The notes: generated by a model from the letters alone, not told the origin. Shown: positions 1-8,539, counted from the stretch's first letter. The stretch: 47,576 nt of DNA from Paludibacterium sp. (GCF_019232825.1 NZ_JAFAND010000059.1:1-47576); one strand, 5' to 3'. Translations and numbers: made by a program.

Positions 1-83
1 TGAAACAAGCCTACTCCGCTGACAATCAGCAAGGCCATGAGCGCCAACGACAACAGCAAGGTGATCTTTATTTTGATAGTCAT
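1..83 (-). CDS. Methyl-accepting chemotaxis protein, N-terminal fragment (partial)
   Basis: Only the first 27 codons lie in the window; the gene runs off the left edge on the minus strand. The ATG at 83-81 follows a purine-rich ribosome site (GGAGTGGTGG). The peptide begins MTIKIKITLLLSLALMALL and continues as one long hydrophobic stretch. Lys-rich start plus first transmembrane helix is the usual opening of a methyl-accepting chemoreceptor, which would sense ligands in the periplasm and signal to CheA/CheW. The assignment rests on the N-terminus alone, so another single-helix sensor (for example a histidine kinase) is possible. Confidence 0.5.
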   Translation of the reverse strand, partial: MTIKIKITLLLSLALMALLIVSGVGLF

Positions 84-345
84 CCACCACTCCCTCATTC
101 TTCTCATTGTTAGGTTTTCACCAAGCGAAATGGCAATTTAAATGGTATACACAGTGCCGACAAGAGCATGATTGACTACAGGCGTATCTTGTTCAGGCTA
201 GGAAAGGCCATTACGACATACAAGCGGAATCCGGGAATGTGGCGACAAGGGATGGCAGATCAGCAAACGGCGTCCAACGCCAGGCACCCAAAGGAGAATA
301 TGGGTATGCGAAGGACAGCAAATCAGGGGGCGGACGATACAAATG
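84..345. other. Intergenic region between chemoreceptor gene and tRNA-Asn
   Basis: About 260 bases with no gene I can support. A 69-codon frame at 168-377 (+) has no recognisable product and runs into the terminator hairpin, so I treat it as chance. The chemoreceptor promoter should lie here, but I find no convincing sigma-70 or sigma-28 pair on the minus strand. Confidence 0.4.
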
Positions 346-375
346 AAAAGACCCAGTCATTGCTGACTGGGTCTT
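346..375 (-). terminator. Rho-independent terminator after tRNA-Asn
   Basis: A perfect 12-bp stem (348-359 with 364-375, tetraloop 360-363) built on AAGACCCAGTCA. Read on the minus strand it is followed by a short T run. It lies 8 bases past the tRNA 3' end, so it terminates the tRNA-Asn transcript. Confidence 0.85.
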
Positions 376-383
376 GAATGGGT

Positions 384-459
384 TGGCTCCCCGAGCAGGG
401 CTCGAACCTGCGACCTGCGGATTAACAGTCCGTCGCTCTACCAACTGAGCTATCAGGGA
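384..459 (-). tRNA. tRNA-Asn (anticodon GTT)
   Basis: The minus strand folds as a 76-nt tRNA. The acceptor stem pairs TCCCTGA with TCGGGGA (one T-G pair), followed by discriminator G and an encoded CCA. The D arm begins GCTCAGTTGGTAGAGC, the anticodon loop reads CTGTTAA with GTT as anticodon, and the T arm contains GGTTCGAGCC. The encoded CCA is at 384-386. A dedicated promoter lies upstream and a terminator downstream, so it appears to be a single-gene transcript. Confidence 0.95.
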
Positions 460-477
460 ATTGCCTGAGAGACGCGT

Positions 478-506
478 ATATTACTGACAGCGTCCCTCCC
501 TGTCAA
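478..506 (-). promoter_or_regulatory. Sigma-70 promoter of tRNA-Asn
   Basis: On the minus strand a perfect -35 TTGACA (506-501) is followed after 17 bases by TAATAT (483-478). The predicted start near 471 is about 12 bases before the mature tRNA. The GC-rich stretch after the -10 resembles a stringent-response discriminator. The promoter begins 7 bases beyond the rne stop codon, so the tRNA need not depend on rne readthrough. Confidence 0.85.
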
Positions 507-512
507 GCCTTT

Positions 513-3500
513 TTACTGCTGGCCTGGCCGCGTTTCCACCTGTTGCAGCGGAGCCGCATCACCCTCACCGGATTGAGCGGTTTGACGCAACGCATCACGG
601 CGACGCAAGCCGCCCGCCATGCCGTCATCCGCCGGCGCCGCAGCCGGCTCATTGCCGGCACGGGTGTTCACCATCACCAATTCGCCCAAATCAACCGGCT
701 GGGTCACATCCTCGACCGCCGGCGCAACCTTCTCGACCGCAACAGGCTCGGCGACGACCGGTTCGACGGCAACGGGCTCGGCAACCTCCGGGGCAACAAC
801 GGATTCGGCAACCACCGGCTCGGCCAAGGCCATCACCGCAGGCTCACTGAACGACGTCGGCACCGGTTCGGGCTCGATCGCGGCAACGGTTTCCACCACG
901 ACCACGGCAGTCGGTTCGCTCACGGCTTCCGCCTTGGGTTGCGCCGATTCCACTACCACCGGCGCAGCGGGCACATCAAGCGGCATCGCAAGTTGCTCGG
1001 CCACGGGAGAAACCGTGCTTACCGGCGCCGGTTCGCTTGCGGGCAACGCCTGCGATACGGACGTAGCCACTGGCTCGACCGGCGCAATGACAGACTCTTC
1101 AATCTGGGGCGCAGACACAGCCTCTTCAGCCGCCATCGTTTCCTGTTGGCCTGCCTCAGCGGCTACCTCGGCCTCCGATTCCACGCCACCTTGCTCGCCG
1201 TTGTCGCGTCGGCGACCCCGGCTGCGACGGCGGCGGCTACGCTCGGAGCGCTCGCCACTTTCCGCTCCATCGGCGGCAACAGGCTGCTCAACCTCTTCGC
1301 CTTCCACCAATTTTGCTTCTTCGATAGGCGCCTCATCCACCGGCAGCGGCTGACGGCGTCGCGACGGCACGTTCTGCTCGCGCGGCGCACGTTCGGCGCG
1401 CGGCGCGTCGCTCGCGGTCTCCTCGCGGGTCTCGCGCTCTCGGCGCGGGCGCTGCTCGTTGCGGTCCTGACGCTCGTTGCGGTCCTGACGCTCGTTGCGG
1501 TCCTGACGCTCGTTGCGATCCTGACGCTCGTTGCGCTCCTGACGCTCGTTGCGCTCCTGACGCTCGTTGCGCTCCTGACGCTCGTTGCGCTCCTGGCGCT
1601 CGACACGGTCCTGACGTTCGCCACGCGGCTCCTGGCGGTCTCCACGCGGCTCCTGGCGGTCTCCACGCGGCTCCTGGCGGTCTCCACGCGGCTCCTGACG
1701 TTCACTACGCGGCTCCTGGCGGTCACCACGCTCTTGGCGACCTTGGCGGTTATCCGCCTGACCCGGATTGCGACGGCGATTCCCCTCCTCGCCGGGCGCG
1801 GCGCGGCGCTCCTCACGCGGCGCATCGCGCCGTGCCTGACCAGCGGCGGGCCGACGGTCGCCACGGCGTGGCGGACGTTGAGCCTCGCGCGCCTGCGGCG
1901 CCTTCTTCGCGGGCTTCTTCGCCTGCTCGTCGCCATCGGCGAACAGTCCCTTCAACCAGCTGCCCAGACGGGCGAACAGTCCGGGCTCTTCCGTCTCGGT
2001 CGGGCGGGCCGCCACTTGCGGCGCCGGCTGCTGTGGCGTAATGCCTTTCACCGCCGCTTCCTGGCGCTCGACCTTCGGCTTTTCTTGACCGAAGTTGGTC
2101 ACCACGTCTTCTTCCTGCACTTCGACGCGGCTGTAACTTGGCGCATCGCCCAGTTCGCTCAAATCATCGTGACGCAGACGCACGATTTTGTAGTGCGGCG
2201 TTTCCAGATAAATGTTCGGAATCAGCACCACGCTAACGTCGAGCCGCTCTTCGATCATGTGGATCTCGGCGCGCTTTTCGTTCAGCAGGAAGGTGGCGAC
2301 ATCAACCGGCACCTGCGCGTGCACGGCGCCGGTGTTTTCCTTCATGGCCTCTTCCTGAATGATGCGCAGGATATGCAACGCCGAGGATTCGGTGCCACGA
2401 ATGAAGCCAATGCCGTGACAACGCGGGCACGGCTCGTGGCTCGTCTCGCCCAGCGACGGCTGCAGGCGTTGGCGCGACAGCTCGAGCAGACCGAAACGCG
2501 ACAGTTTGCCCATCTGAACCCGCGCGCGGTCATGCTTGAGCACTTCGCGCAGACGGTTTTCGACGTCGCGCTGGTTCTTCGCGCTCTCCATGTCGATGAA
2601 GTCGATGACGATCAAGCCGCCCAGGTCGCGCAGACGCAATTGACGGGCAATCTCTTCCGCGGCCTCGAGGTTGGTCTTGAATGCCGTTTCCTCGATGTCG
2701 GCACCCTTGGTGGCGCGCGCCGAATTCACGTCGACGGATACCAACGCCTCGGTGTGATCGATGACGATCGCGCCGCCGGAAGGCAGTTGCACGCTGCGCG
2801 AGAAGGCGGTCTCGATTTGGTGTTCGATTTGGAAGCGGGAGAACAGCGGCACCTGATCCTTGTACAGCTTGACGCGGCTCAGGGTATTGGGCATGACGTG
2901 GCTGATGAATTGGCGCGCCTGGTCGTGAATTTCTTCCGTATCGATCAGAATTTCACCGATATCGGCATGGTAGTAATCACGGATAGCGCGGATCACCAGG
3001 CTGCTTTCCTGCAGGATCAGGAACGGTGCGCTTTGCGCGCCCGCCGCGCCCTCGATGGCACGCCACAGTTGCAGCAGATAGCCCATATCCCATTGCAGCT
3101 CCTCGTAGCTGCGGCCGATCCCTGCGGTGCGGGCGATCAGGCTCATGCCCTGCGGCACTTCCAACTGGCCCAGCAGATCCTTCAGTTCCTGCCGTTCCTC
3201 GCCCTCGATACGACGGGACACGCCGCCGCCGCGCGGGTTATTCGGCATCAACACCAGGTAACGCCCAGCCAAGCTGATGTACGTGGTCAGCGCGGCGCCC
3301 TTGTTGCCGCGTTCGTCCTTTTCCACCTGCACGATGACTTCCATGCCTTCGCGCAGCACATCCTGGATGCGCGGGCGGCCGCCGTCGTAATTTTGGAAAT
3401 AGGTGCGGGAGACTTCTTTGAAGGGCAGAAAACCATGGCGTTCGGTGCCATAGTCGACGAAGCAGGCTTCCAGCGAGGGTTCGATACGGGTGATGACGCC

Positions 3501-3629
3501 TTTGTAGACGTTCCCCTTACGTTGCTCCTTGCCGACCGTTTCGATATCCAGATCGACGAGCTTCTGCCCATCGACGATCGCCACGCGCAGCTCTTCCGCT
3601 TGCGTGGCGTTAAACAACATCCGTTTCAT
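513..3629 (-). CDS. rne: Ribonuclease E
   Basis: Endoribonuclease that starts mRNA decay and matures rRNA and tRNA; in relatives it scaffolds the degradosome at the membrane. The start [10 protein letters not shown] matches RNase E and is preceded by AAGGAA, so I chose ATG 3629 over an upstream in-frame ATG at 3650. Length is 1038 residues. The N-terminal half holds the S1 and RNase H-like/DNase I-like parts, with catalytic Asp300 (in SVDVNS) and Asp343 (in VIDFID). The Zn-link motif CPRC is at 401-404. After about residue 540 the sequence becomes low-complexity and Arg/Glu-rich, with two tandem repeat arrays, then an Ala/Val/Glu/Pro-rich tail ending RPGQQ. This part should hold RNA-binding and partner sites, but no specific partner motif is recognisable. 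Likely autoregulated through its 5' leader, as in other bacteria (inference). Confidence 0.97.
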   Translation of the reverse strand: MKRMLFNATQAEELRVAIVDGQKLVDLDIETVGKEQRKGNVYKGVITRIEPSLEACFVDYGTERHGFLPFKEVSRTYFQNYDGGRPRIQDVLREGMEVIVQVEKDERGNKGAALTTYISLAGRYLVLMPNNPRGGGVSRRIEGEERQELKDLLGQLEVPQGMSLIARTAGIGRSYEELQWDMGYLLQLWRAIEGAAGAQSAPFLILQESSLVIRAIRDYYHADIGEILIDTEEIHDQARQFISHVMPNTLSRVKLYKDQVPLFSRFQIEHQIETAFSRSVQLPSGGAIVIDHTEALVSVDVNSARATKGADIEETAFKTNLEAAEEIARQLRLRDLGGLIVIDFIDMESAKNQRDVENRLREVLKHDRARVQMGKLSRFGLLELSRQRLQPSLGETSHEPCPRCHGIGFIRGTESSALHILRIIQEEAMKENTGAVHAQVPVDVATFLLNEKRAEIHMIEERLDVSVVLIPNIYLETPHYKIVRLRHDDLSELGDAPSYSRVEVQEEDVVTNFGQEKPKVERQEAAVKGITPQQPAPQVAARPTETEEPGLFARLGSWLKGLFADGDEQAKKPAKKAPQAREAQRPPRRGDRRPAAGQARRDAPREERRAAPGEEGNRRRNPGQADNRQGRQERGDRQEPRSERQEPRGDRQEPRGDRQEPRGDRQEPRGERQDRVERQERNERQERNERQERNERQERNERQDRNERQDRNERQDRNERQDRNEQRPRRERETREETASDAPRAERAPREQNVPSRRRQPLPVDEAPIEEAKLVEGEEVEQPVAADGAESGERSERSRRRRSRGRRRDNGEQGGVESEAEVAAEAGQQETMAAEEAVSAPQIEESVIAPVEPVATSVSQALPASEPAPVSTVSPVAEQLAMPLDVPAAPVVVESAQPKAEAVSEPTAVVVVETVAAIEPEPVPTSFSEPAVMALAEPVVAESVVAPEVAEPVAVEPVVAEPVAVEKVAPAVEDVTQPVDLGELVMVNTRAGNEPAAAPADDGMAGGLRRRDALRQTAQSGEGDAAPLQQVETRPGQQ
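1453..1735 (-). repeat. In-frame tandem repeats encoding the Arg/Glu-rich RNase E linker
   Basis: Two adjacent arrays lie inside rne. From about 1455 to 1605 there are eight near-identical 18-bp units (core CTCGTTGCG plus CTCCTGA or GTCCTGA on the plus strand), coding hexapeptides of type NERQER or NERQDR, plus degenerate edge copies. From about 1620 to 1735 there are five 21-bp units (core CGCGGCTCCTGGCGG) coding heptapeptides of type GDRQEPR. Both unit lengths are multiples of three, so a change in copy number keeps the frame. The repeats extend a charged, probably disordered, RNA-binding segment. Confidence 0.9.
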
Positions 3630-3717
3630 TCTATTTTCCTTGCGCGGCACTCACGCAAGGCACAGCAAGTATTTGACGGCCCAGTGGCTAAAATGGGCGC
3701 TTTCCGAAAGAAGTGTC

Positions 3718-3747
3718 TGTATAAAGAACAATAAATCAATATATCAA
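3718..3747 (-). promoter_or_regulatory. Candidate rne promoter
   Basis: On the minus strand TTGATA (3747-3742) and TATACA (3723-3718) are separated by 18 bases in a locally AT-rich island. This predicts a leader of about 80 nt before the rne ATG. The leader contains short potential stems, for example GCCCA with TGGGC around 3679-3698, which could serve in autoregulation. No experimental start site is known to me. Confidence 0.5.
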
Positions 3748-4121
3748 GCCGACTTCCTGAAGTACGTCACACGGGCGTTGCATTTTCCGTCGCGCGTCGG
3801 TCCGTCTTGCCTGGACCTGCTTCGGCGCCGTGACACCCGTGCCGGGTCAAACTTTGCCATGGTACCCCCTGACTGGCTTTTGCATCAGGAGATGGAATAC
3901 TGGTGAGTGCGCTATGTGTCCAAATGCATTACCATCGCTGCTTTTCGGTGAGCGAGTTAACCTCGGCTGCGTGCGCAGATTGCGGCGTCAGGTCAGGGCC
4001 ATGCCCTGCCGGCCGTATGGCTGCGCAGCAGCAGCGTCTTTGAGCGGACACCGCTCGCGACCTTGCTCTGCAGGTTTTGCCATGACCATTTCTTTGGTCA
4101 AGCGCAGGAAGTATAAGCAAA
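3748..4121. other. Divergent rne/rluC intergenic region
   Basis: About 370 bases between the candidate rne promoter and rluC. Reading frames here (3529-3906 and 3830-4129, plus strand) have no recognisable product and are treated as chance. A 6-bp inverted repeat TGACCA/TGGTCA lies at 4083-4100. The rluC ribosome site AGGAAG is at 4106-4111, 10 bases before its ATG. A TATAAG at 4112-4117 is too close to the ATG to be an ordinary -10. The rluC promoter is not obvious. Confidence 0.4.
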
Positions 4122-5066
4122 ATGACTGATATTCGCAAAGATTCCGTTACCTTCCACCAGGTCGGCGAAGACGCGGCCGGGCAACGGATCGACAATTACC
4201 TGACGCGCCTGCTCAAAGGGGTGCCCAAAAGCCATATTTACCGCATCCTTCGCTCCGGCGAAGTGCGCGTCAACAAAGGCCGCGCCGACGCCTCGCGCCG
4301 CCTCCAAGCCGGCGACACGCTACGCATCCCACCGATCCGGCTTGCCGAGCGCGACGAATCCGTCGTACCCGGCGCCACCTTCCCCGTCGTGTATGAAGAC
4401 GACGCCATGCTGGTGATCGACAAACCCGCCGGCGTGGCGGTGCACGGCGGTAGCGGCGTATCGTTCGGCGTCATCGAACAGTTGCGCCGCGGCCACCCGG
4501 AATACCGCTATTTGGAGTTGGTCCACCGGCTCGACCGCGAGACCTCCGGCCTATTGATGCTGGCAAAAAAGCGTTCGGCGCTGGTAAAGCTTCACGACAT
4601 GATGCGCGAAAGCACGCCGGACAAGCGCTATCTGGCGCTCGGGGTCGGCCATTGGGACGCCCAGAAGAAGCATGTCAAATTACCGCTGCATAAATTCACT
4701 ACCGGCGATGGCGAGCGCATGGTGCGCGTGACCGAGGACGGATTGAGCGCGCACACCATTTTCAGCGTCGAACGGCGCTTTCGAGATTTCACGCTGGTCG
4801 AGGCCCGGCTACGCACCGGCCGCACGCACCAAATCCGCGTGCACATGGCCGCCAGCGGCTGTCCGATCGCCGGCGACGAAAAGTACGGCGATTTCGCGCT
4901 GAACAAGGTCTTGGCCAAGCGTGGGCTGAAACGCATGTTCCTGCACGCCTGGCGCCTTTCGCTGCCGCATCCGCTGACCGGCGCGCCGCTCGAATTGAGC
5001 GCGCCGCTGCCGCCCGACCTGCAACGCTTCCTGGACACCCTGCAAAACGATGAGCCAAGCCTTTGA
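4122..5066 (+). CDS. rluC: 23S rRNA pseudouridine synthase RluC family
   Basis: RNA-modifying enzyme converting specific uridines of 23S rRNA to pseudouridine (positions 955/2504/2580 in E. coli RluC). The 314-residue product has an N-terminal S4 RNA-binding domain (about 18-65, with RIDNYLTRLL and SGEVRVNKGR) and an RluA-type catalytic domain. The signature HRLDRETSG is at 135-143 and the catalytic Asp is 138. A later RTGRTHQIRVH motif is also typical. Gene position opposite rne is a common arrangement in proteobacteria. The 3' end overlaps the following HAD gene by 17 bases, suggesting co-transcription. RluD is an alternative, but the S4 region and the location favour RluC. Confidence 0.93.
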   Translation: MTDIRKDSVTFHQVGEDAAGQRIDNYLTRLLKGVPKSHIYRILRSGEVRVNKGRADASRRLQAGDTLRIPPIRLAERDESVVPGATFPVVYEDDAMLVIDKPAGVAVHGGSGVSFGVIEQLRRGHPEYRYLELVHRLDRETSGLLMLAKKRSALVKLHDMMRESTPDKRYLALGVGHWDAQKKHVKLPLHKFTTGDGERMVRVTEDGLSAHTIFSVERRFRDFTLVEARLRTGRTHQIRVHMAASGCPIAGDEKYGDFALNKVLAKRGLKRMFLHAWRLSLPHPLTGAPLELSAPLPPDLQRFLDTLQNDEPSL

Positions 5067-5709
5067 TTTGATCGTCTTCGACTGGGACGGCACGCTGATG
5101 GACTCCACGGCGCACATTACCCGCGCCATCCAGCATGCTTGCGCCGATCTGGGGCTCGCCGTGCCGGATGCCCGCCAGGCGCGCGCGGTCATCGGGCTCA
5201 GCCTGGCCGAGGCACTGGCCACGGCCTGCCCAGACCTGCCGCCGGATCGCTATCCGGAAATGGTAACGGCCTATCGCAATCATTTTTTCATCGGCGACGA
5301 GGAAGTGGATCTGTTTGCCGGCGTCGACGCGGCCCTGGCCGAATTGTCCGCGGGCAGCGCGCTGTTGGCCGTGGCCACCGGCAAGAGCCGGCGCGGCCTG
5401 GAACGGGCACTGACGGCAACCGGGCTTGCACGGACATTCGCCGCGACGCGCACGCAAGACGATTGCCCATCCAAACCCCACCCCGCCATGCTGCTGGAAT
5501 TGATGGACCAGCTGGGCGCAGCCCCCGGCCGCACGTTGATGGTCGGCGACACCACCCACGATTTACGCATGGCCGAAGCCGCCGGCACGTTGGCGGCCGG
5601 CGTGCTGTCCGGGGCGCACACGCGCGAAGAGCTGGCGACTTGCCCTACACTAGGGTTGTTCGAAGACTTCGAGGCGTTCTACGCATGGTTGAAGACACAG
5701 ACCACCTGA
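5050..5709 (+). CDS. HAD-superfamily hydrolase, phosphoglycolate phosphatase-like
   Basis: Predicted cytoplasmic phosphatase of 219 residues. HAD motif I is FDWDGTL with Asp11 (nucleophile) and Asp13; motif II is the Thr in VATGKS; motif III is the Lys of SKPHP; motif IV is GDTTHDLRMA. A helical cap lies between motifs I and II, as in Gph/PGP-type enzymes. The true substrate cannot be read from sequence; phosphoglycolate, pyrophosphate or a sugar phosphate are all possible. It overlaps rluC by 17 bases and the Rieske gene by 25, so the set is probably translated as one coupled unit. Confidence 0.85.
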   Translation: MSQAFDLIVFDWDGTLMDSTAHITRAIQHACADLGLAVPDARQARAVIGLSLAEALATACPDLPPDRYPEMVTAYRNHFFIGDEEVDLFAGVDAALAELSAGSALLAVATGKSRRGLERALTATGLARTFAATRTQDDCPSKPHPAMLLELMDQLGAAPGRTLMVGDTTHDLRMAEAAGTLAAGVLSGAHTREELATCPTLGLFEDFEAFYAWLKTQTT

Positions 5710-6074
5710 TCTGCCCGTCGGCCGAGCTGGTCGAACGCGGCCCGGCCAGGCGCTTCGACATACCGGCCGAACCGTGCGCCTGGCCCGCCTTCGTTGTCCG
5801 CTATCAAGGCAAGGTGTACGGCTATCTCAATGCTTGCCGGCACGTCCCCGTGCAGCTCGATTGGCGCGAAGGCGAGATATTCGATCTGAGTGGGCATTAT
5901 CTGATCTGCAGCATGCACGGCGCGCGCTATCTTCCCGATAGCGGCGTGTGCGTCGCCGGCCCGTGCAAGGGACAGCGCCTCATCCCGGTCATCACAAAGG
6001 AGTTGAACGGGATGATATATTATGTCAAACCAATCGCCGCGCCAGAGCGGCCCGCCCCTGGAGTCACCGAGTGA
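5685..6074 (+). CDS. Rieske [2Fe-2S] domain protein
   Basis: A 129-residue protein that is essentially one Rieske domain. The ligand pairs are C-x-H in NACRHVPV and C-x2-H in ICSMHGARY, the expected His2Cys2 set for a [2Fe-2S] centre. There is no transmembrane helix or oxygenase domain, so it looks like a soluble ferredoxin-type electron carrier. The start (ATG 5685, MVEDTDHL) lies inside the end of the HAD gene. Its stop overlaps the GTG start of the S49 peptidase gene in the string GTGA (6071-6074). The HAD/Rieske/S49 grouping downstream of rluC is, as I recall, conserved in many betaproteobacteria; redox partner and role are unknown. Confidence 0.88.
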   Translation: MVEDTDHLICPSAELVERGPARRFDIPAEPCAWPAFVVRYQGKVYGYLNACRHVPVQLDWREGEIFDLSGHYLICSMHGARYLPDSGVCVAGPCKGQRLIPVITKELNGMIYYVKPIAAPERPAPGVTE

Positions 6075-7006
6075 GCGATCAAAACTGGGAACGCACCCTG
6101 CTAGAACAACTGGCCAGCGCCGCGCTGGTCGAACAACGGCGCGCGCGCCGCTGGAAGATCTTCTTTCGCTTCGCGTGGCTCCTGTTGTTCGCCGCCGTGG
6201 CCGCCTCGCTGTTCTGGCGCGGCGACGACAAGTCCGTCTCACGCCTGACCGGCGGCGGCCATGCGGCGATCCTGCGTCTGGATGGCGAAATCAGCAGCGA
6301 GAACGAAAGCGCCGACAAAATGATCCAGGGACTGGCGGACGCCTATGCCGACAAAGACACGCGCGGCATCATCGTGCGCGCCAACAGCCCTGGCGGCAGT
6401 CCCGTTCTCTCGGGCATGGTCTATGACGACATCCGCCGACAGAAAAAACTGCACCCGGCCATTCCGGTGTATGTTGTCGTCGAGGAAATGTGCGCGTCAG
6501 GCTGTTATTATATTGCTAGCGCAGCGGATAAGATTTTCGTCGACAAAGCCAGTGTCGTCGGCTCGATCGGCGTGCTGTCCGACGGTTTTGGCTTCACCGG
6601 CCTGATGGACAAGCTGGGCATCGACCGCCGCTTGAAAACATCCGGCGAGAACAAGGCGATGGGCGACCCCTTCTCGCCGGTCAATCCGAAACAGGAAGCG
6701 GTCCGCCAGCAATTGCTGGACGACATTCACGCACAGTTCATCAAGGCGGTGCGCGACGGACGCGGGCAGCGGTTGAAGGAAACACCCGACATGTTCAGCG
6801 GGCTGATTTGGATTGGAGAGAAAAGCATCCCGCTCGGCTTGGCGGATGGCTACGGCACCGTGGCCTCGGTCGCGCACACCGAGTTGAAAACCGACCAGAC
6901 GGTGGACTACACGCCAACCGACGATCTGGGGAGCCGCGTGGCGCGCCGCTTCGGCGTTGCCTTCGGCACCGGCTTGAAGAGCTTGTTCGACACACACCTG
7001 TTCTGA
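6071..7006 (+). CDS. S49-family peptidase (SppA/SohB-like), membrane anchored
   Basis: Predicted signal-peptide peptidase of 311 residues. Start chosen at GTG 6071 (VSDQNWERTL), coupled to the Rieske stop, because the upstream frame is only a shadow of that gene. One transmembrane helix at about 31-49 follows an Arg-rich segment, which places the catalytic domain outside the cytoplasm. The Ser/Lys dyad is recognisable: Ser143 in CASGCYY and Lys195 in SGENKA; RANSPGGSP supplies the oxyanion region. Size matches the single-domain SppA36K form rather than the ~618-residue E. coli SppA. Likely role is cleavage of remnant signal peptides or membrane proteins (inference). Confidence 0.9.
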   Translation: MSDQNWERTLLEQLASAALVEQRRARRWKIFFRFAWLLLFAAVAASLFWRGDDKSVSRLTGGGHAAILRLDGEISSENESADKMIQGLADAYADKDTRGIIVRANSPGGSPVLSGMVYDDIRRQKKLHPAIPVYVVVEEMCASGCYYIASAADKIFVDKASVVGSIGVLSDGFGFTGLMDKLGIDRRLKTSGENKAMGDPFSPVNPKQEAVRQQLLDDIHAQFIKAVRDGRGQRLKETPDMFSGLIWIGEKSIPLGLADGYGTVASVAHTELKTDQTVDYTPTDDLGSRVARRFGVAFGTGLKSLFDTHLF

Positions 7007-7033
7007 CACGAGGACTGGAAAGAGGAATTCGTC

Positions 7034-7870
7034 ATGCCACGAAAACTGCCGGACGATCACGACAATCACGACCGTTGGCTGGTCTCTTACGCCGACTTCA
7101 TTACGCTGTTGTTCGCCTTCTTCGTCGTGATGTATGCCATTTCCTCGCTCAACGAGGGCAAATATCGCGTACTGTCCACATCGCTGGTCAACGCCTTCCG
7201 TTCCGGCACCAACATCAGCCTTAGCACGAACCCGAGCGGCTCGGCCAACACGCTGATCCAAGTACCGGAAACCAAGCCGATCGCCAAATCGGTTCAAAGC
7301 GAGGCGGCCGTGCGCGAACAAGCCAAGCTTGGCAAGCTCGCGGCCGACATGCGGCGCATCCTGGAGCCACTGGTCAAAGGCGGCCAGGTCAAGATTTCGC
7401 AAAACCCCAAGGGGATCGAGATCGAAATCAAGGACAGCGCGCTCTTCCAGACCGGTCAGGCACAACCGTCGGACAATTCGGTCCAGGTGTTGACCCAGGT
7501 CGCCACGCTGCTGACCCGCGTCGACAATTCGGTCAGCGTCGAGGGCTTCACCGACAACGTGCCGATCAAAACCGCCAACTTCCCGTCCAACTGGGAATTG
7601 TCCGCCGCCCGCGCGGGCAGCGTGGTGCGACTGTTCCAGGAAAACGGCGTGGCGCCGGATCGACTAGTGGCCGTAGGCCGCGCGGAAAACATGCCGGTGG
7701 CCAGCAACGACGCGAGCGATGGCCGCGCCCGCAATCGCCGGGTCTCCATCACGGTACTGACCAATGACGTCTCTTCGGCGTCTGGGCAATCGGTGCCGGT
7801 GGAGCAGATGCGGGCACTGAAGGATTTCGCGGCGTCGGCGCCGCTCAGCGCGGCACCGCCAGCGCAATAA
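7034..7870 (+). CDS. motD: Flagellar motor stator protein MotD (MotB family)
   Basis: A 278-residue MotB-type stator subunit. A single transmembrane helix (about 16-38) contains the conserved proton-path Asp21 in SYADFITLLFAFF. The C-terminal OmpA-like peptidoglycan-binding domain (about 140-245) shows VEGFTDNVPI and GRARNRRVSI. The N-terminus MPRKLPDDHDNHDRW is typical of the MotD branch. MotD normally works with MotC, a MotA-family pore subunit encoded just upstream, but here the preceding gene is the S49 peptidase. The partner must be elsewhere. The ribosome site GAAAGAGG precedes the ATG. A MotB-like protein for a different motor is the alternative. Confidence 0.85.
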   Translation: MPRKLPDDHDNHDRWLVSYADFITLLFAFFVVMYAISSLNEGKYRVLSTSLVNAFRSGTNISLSTNPSGSANTLIQVPETKPIAKSVQSEAAVREQAKLGKLAADMRRILEPLVKGGQVKISQNPKGIEIEIKDSALFQTGQAQPSDNSVQVLTQVATLLTRVDNSVSVEGFTDNVPIKTANFPSNWELSAARAGSVVRLFQENGVAPDRLVAVGRAENMPVASNDASDGRARNRRVSITVLTNDVSSASGQSVPVEQMRALKDFAASAPLSAAPPAQ

Positions 7871-7901
7871 CCCTAGCCACGCAGTCAACGGGAGACTTTG
7901 C

Positions 7902-8492
7902 ATGACCACCCCCATTGGAAAATCAGCCCTGGATCAGCTGTTCTACAATGCCCGCACGCACAGCCACTGGCAAAAGCGCCCGGTGCCGGAGGCCCTATTG
8001 CACCAGCTGTTCGAACTGCTCAAGCAGTGCCCGACCAGCGCCAACTGCTCGCCGGCCCGTTTCGTCTTCATCACCAGCACCGATGCCAAGGCCCGGCTGC
8101 TGCCTTGCCTGGCGGAAGGCAACGTGGAAAAGACCCGCGAAGCGCCGGTCACGGTGATCGTCGGCATGGACTTGGCCTTCCACCAGCACTTGCCGCGGCT
8201 GTTCCCCCATGCCGACGCGCAAAGCTGGTTCAACGGTCATGATGAACTCATCAAGAGCACCGCGTTCCGCAACAGCGCGCTGCAAGGCGCCTACCTCATT
8301 CTCGCGGCGCGCGCGCTGGGGCTGGATTGCGGACCGATGTCCGGTTTCGACGCCGCGCTGATCGATGCGGCCTTCTTCCCGCAGGGCAACGTGCGCACCA
8401 ACTTCCTGATCAATCTCGGATACGGCGAGGCAAGCAAGCTTTATGGCCGCTCTCCGCGTTTCGACTTCGACGAAGTCTGCCAAATCCTGTAA
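7902..8492 (+). CDS. Nitroreductase-family protein, malonic semialdehyde reductase (RutE/HadB-like)
   Basis: Predicted FMN- and NAD(P)H-dependent reductase of 196 residues. It has the short nitroreductase fold and the RutE-type features [10 protein letters not shown] near the N-terminus, [14 protein letters not shown], and [11 protein letters not shown] toward the C-terminus. RutE reduces malonic semialdehyde to 3-hydroxypropionate in uracil breakdown, but no rut genes are nearby, so the physiological substrate is uncertain. Many betaproteobacteria carry this gene alone as a stand-alone oxidoreductase. The start ATG 7902 follows GGGAG with normal spacing. Confidence 0.85.
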   Translation: MTTPIGKSALDQLFYNARTHSHWQKRPVPEALLHQLFELLKQCPTSANCSPARFVFITSTDAKARLLPCLAEGNVEKTREAPVTVIVGMDLAFHQHLPRLFPHADAQSWFNGHDELIKSTAFRNSALQGAYLILAARALGLDCGPMSGFDAALIDAAFFPQGNVRTNFLINLGYGEASKLYGRSPRFDFDEVCQIL

Positions 8493-8495
8493 AAT
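8466..8495 (+). promoter_or_regulatory. Candidate pyrD promoter
   Basis: TTCGAC (8466-8471) and TAAAAT (8490-8495) with 18 bases between them, overlapping the end of the nitroreductase gene. A start near 8502 would put the 8516-8536 hairpin in the pyrD leader. The -35 is only moderately good. Confidence 0.35.
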
Positions 8496-8515
8496 CGCGC
8501 TTGCTTCTCGATCCC

Positions 8516-8539
8516 ATGCCCGGCGCCGCCGGGCATTTT
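8516..8539 (+). terminator. Strong hairpin plus short T run ahead of pyrD (terminator or leader element)
   Basis: Perfect 9-bp inverted repeat ATGCCCGGC/GCCGGGCAT (8516-8524 with 8528-8536) with a 3-base loop and then TTT. It may terminate the nitroreductase transcript. If pyrD is transcribed from the promoter proposed at 8466-8495, the hairpin would instead lie in the pyrD leader, 6 bases before the ribosome site GGAGAAAA. Confidence 0.6.

Noticed and set aside
168-377. A 69-codon frame between the chemoreceptor and tRNA-Asn
   Set aside because: No ribosome site or homology is apparent and the frame runs into the tRNA terminator hairpin. A sigma-28-like TAAA/GCCGACAA pair upstream has a 13-base gap rather than the required 15.
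543-3734. A 1063-codon open frame on the plus strand lying opposite rne
   Set aside because: It is the antisense shadow of a GC-rich gene that uses few codons giving reverse stops. The translation has no recognisable domain and the tandem repeats lengthen it artificially.
4112-4117. TATAAG as a -10 box for rluC
   Set aside because: It is only four bases before the rluC ATG and overlaps the spacer after the AGGAAG ribosome site, with no usable -35.
8516-8539. A pyrimidine riboswitch ahead of pyrD
   Set aside because: Only one simple hairpin is visible, and it does not cover the ribosome site or show an alternative fold. It is kept as a hairpin, not as a riboswitch.
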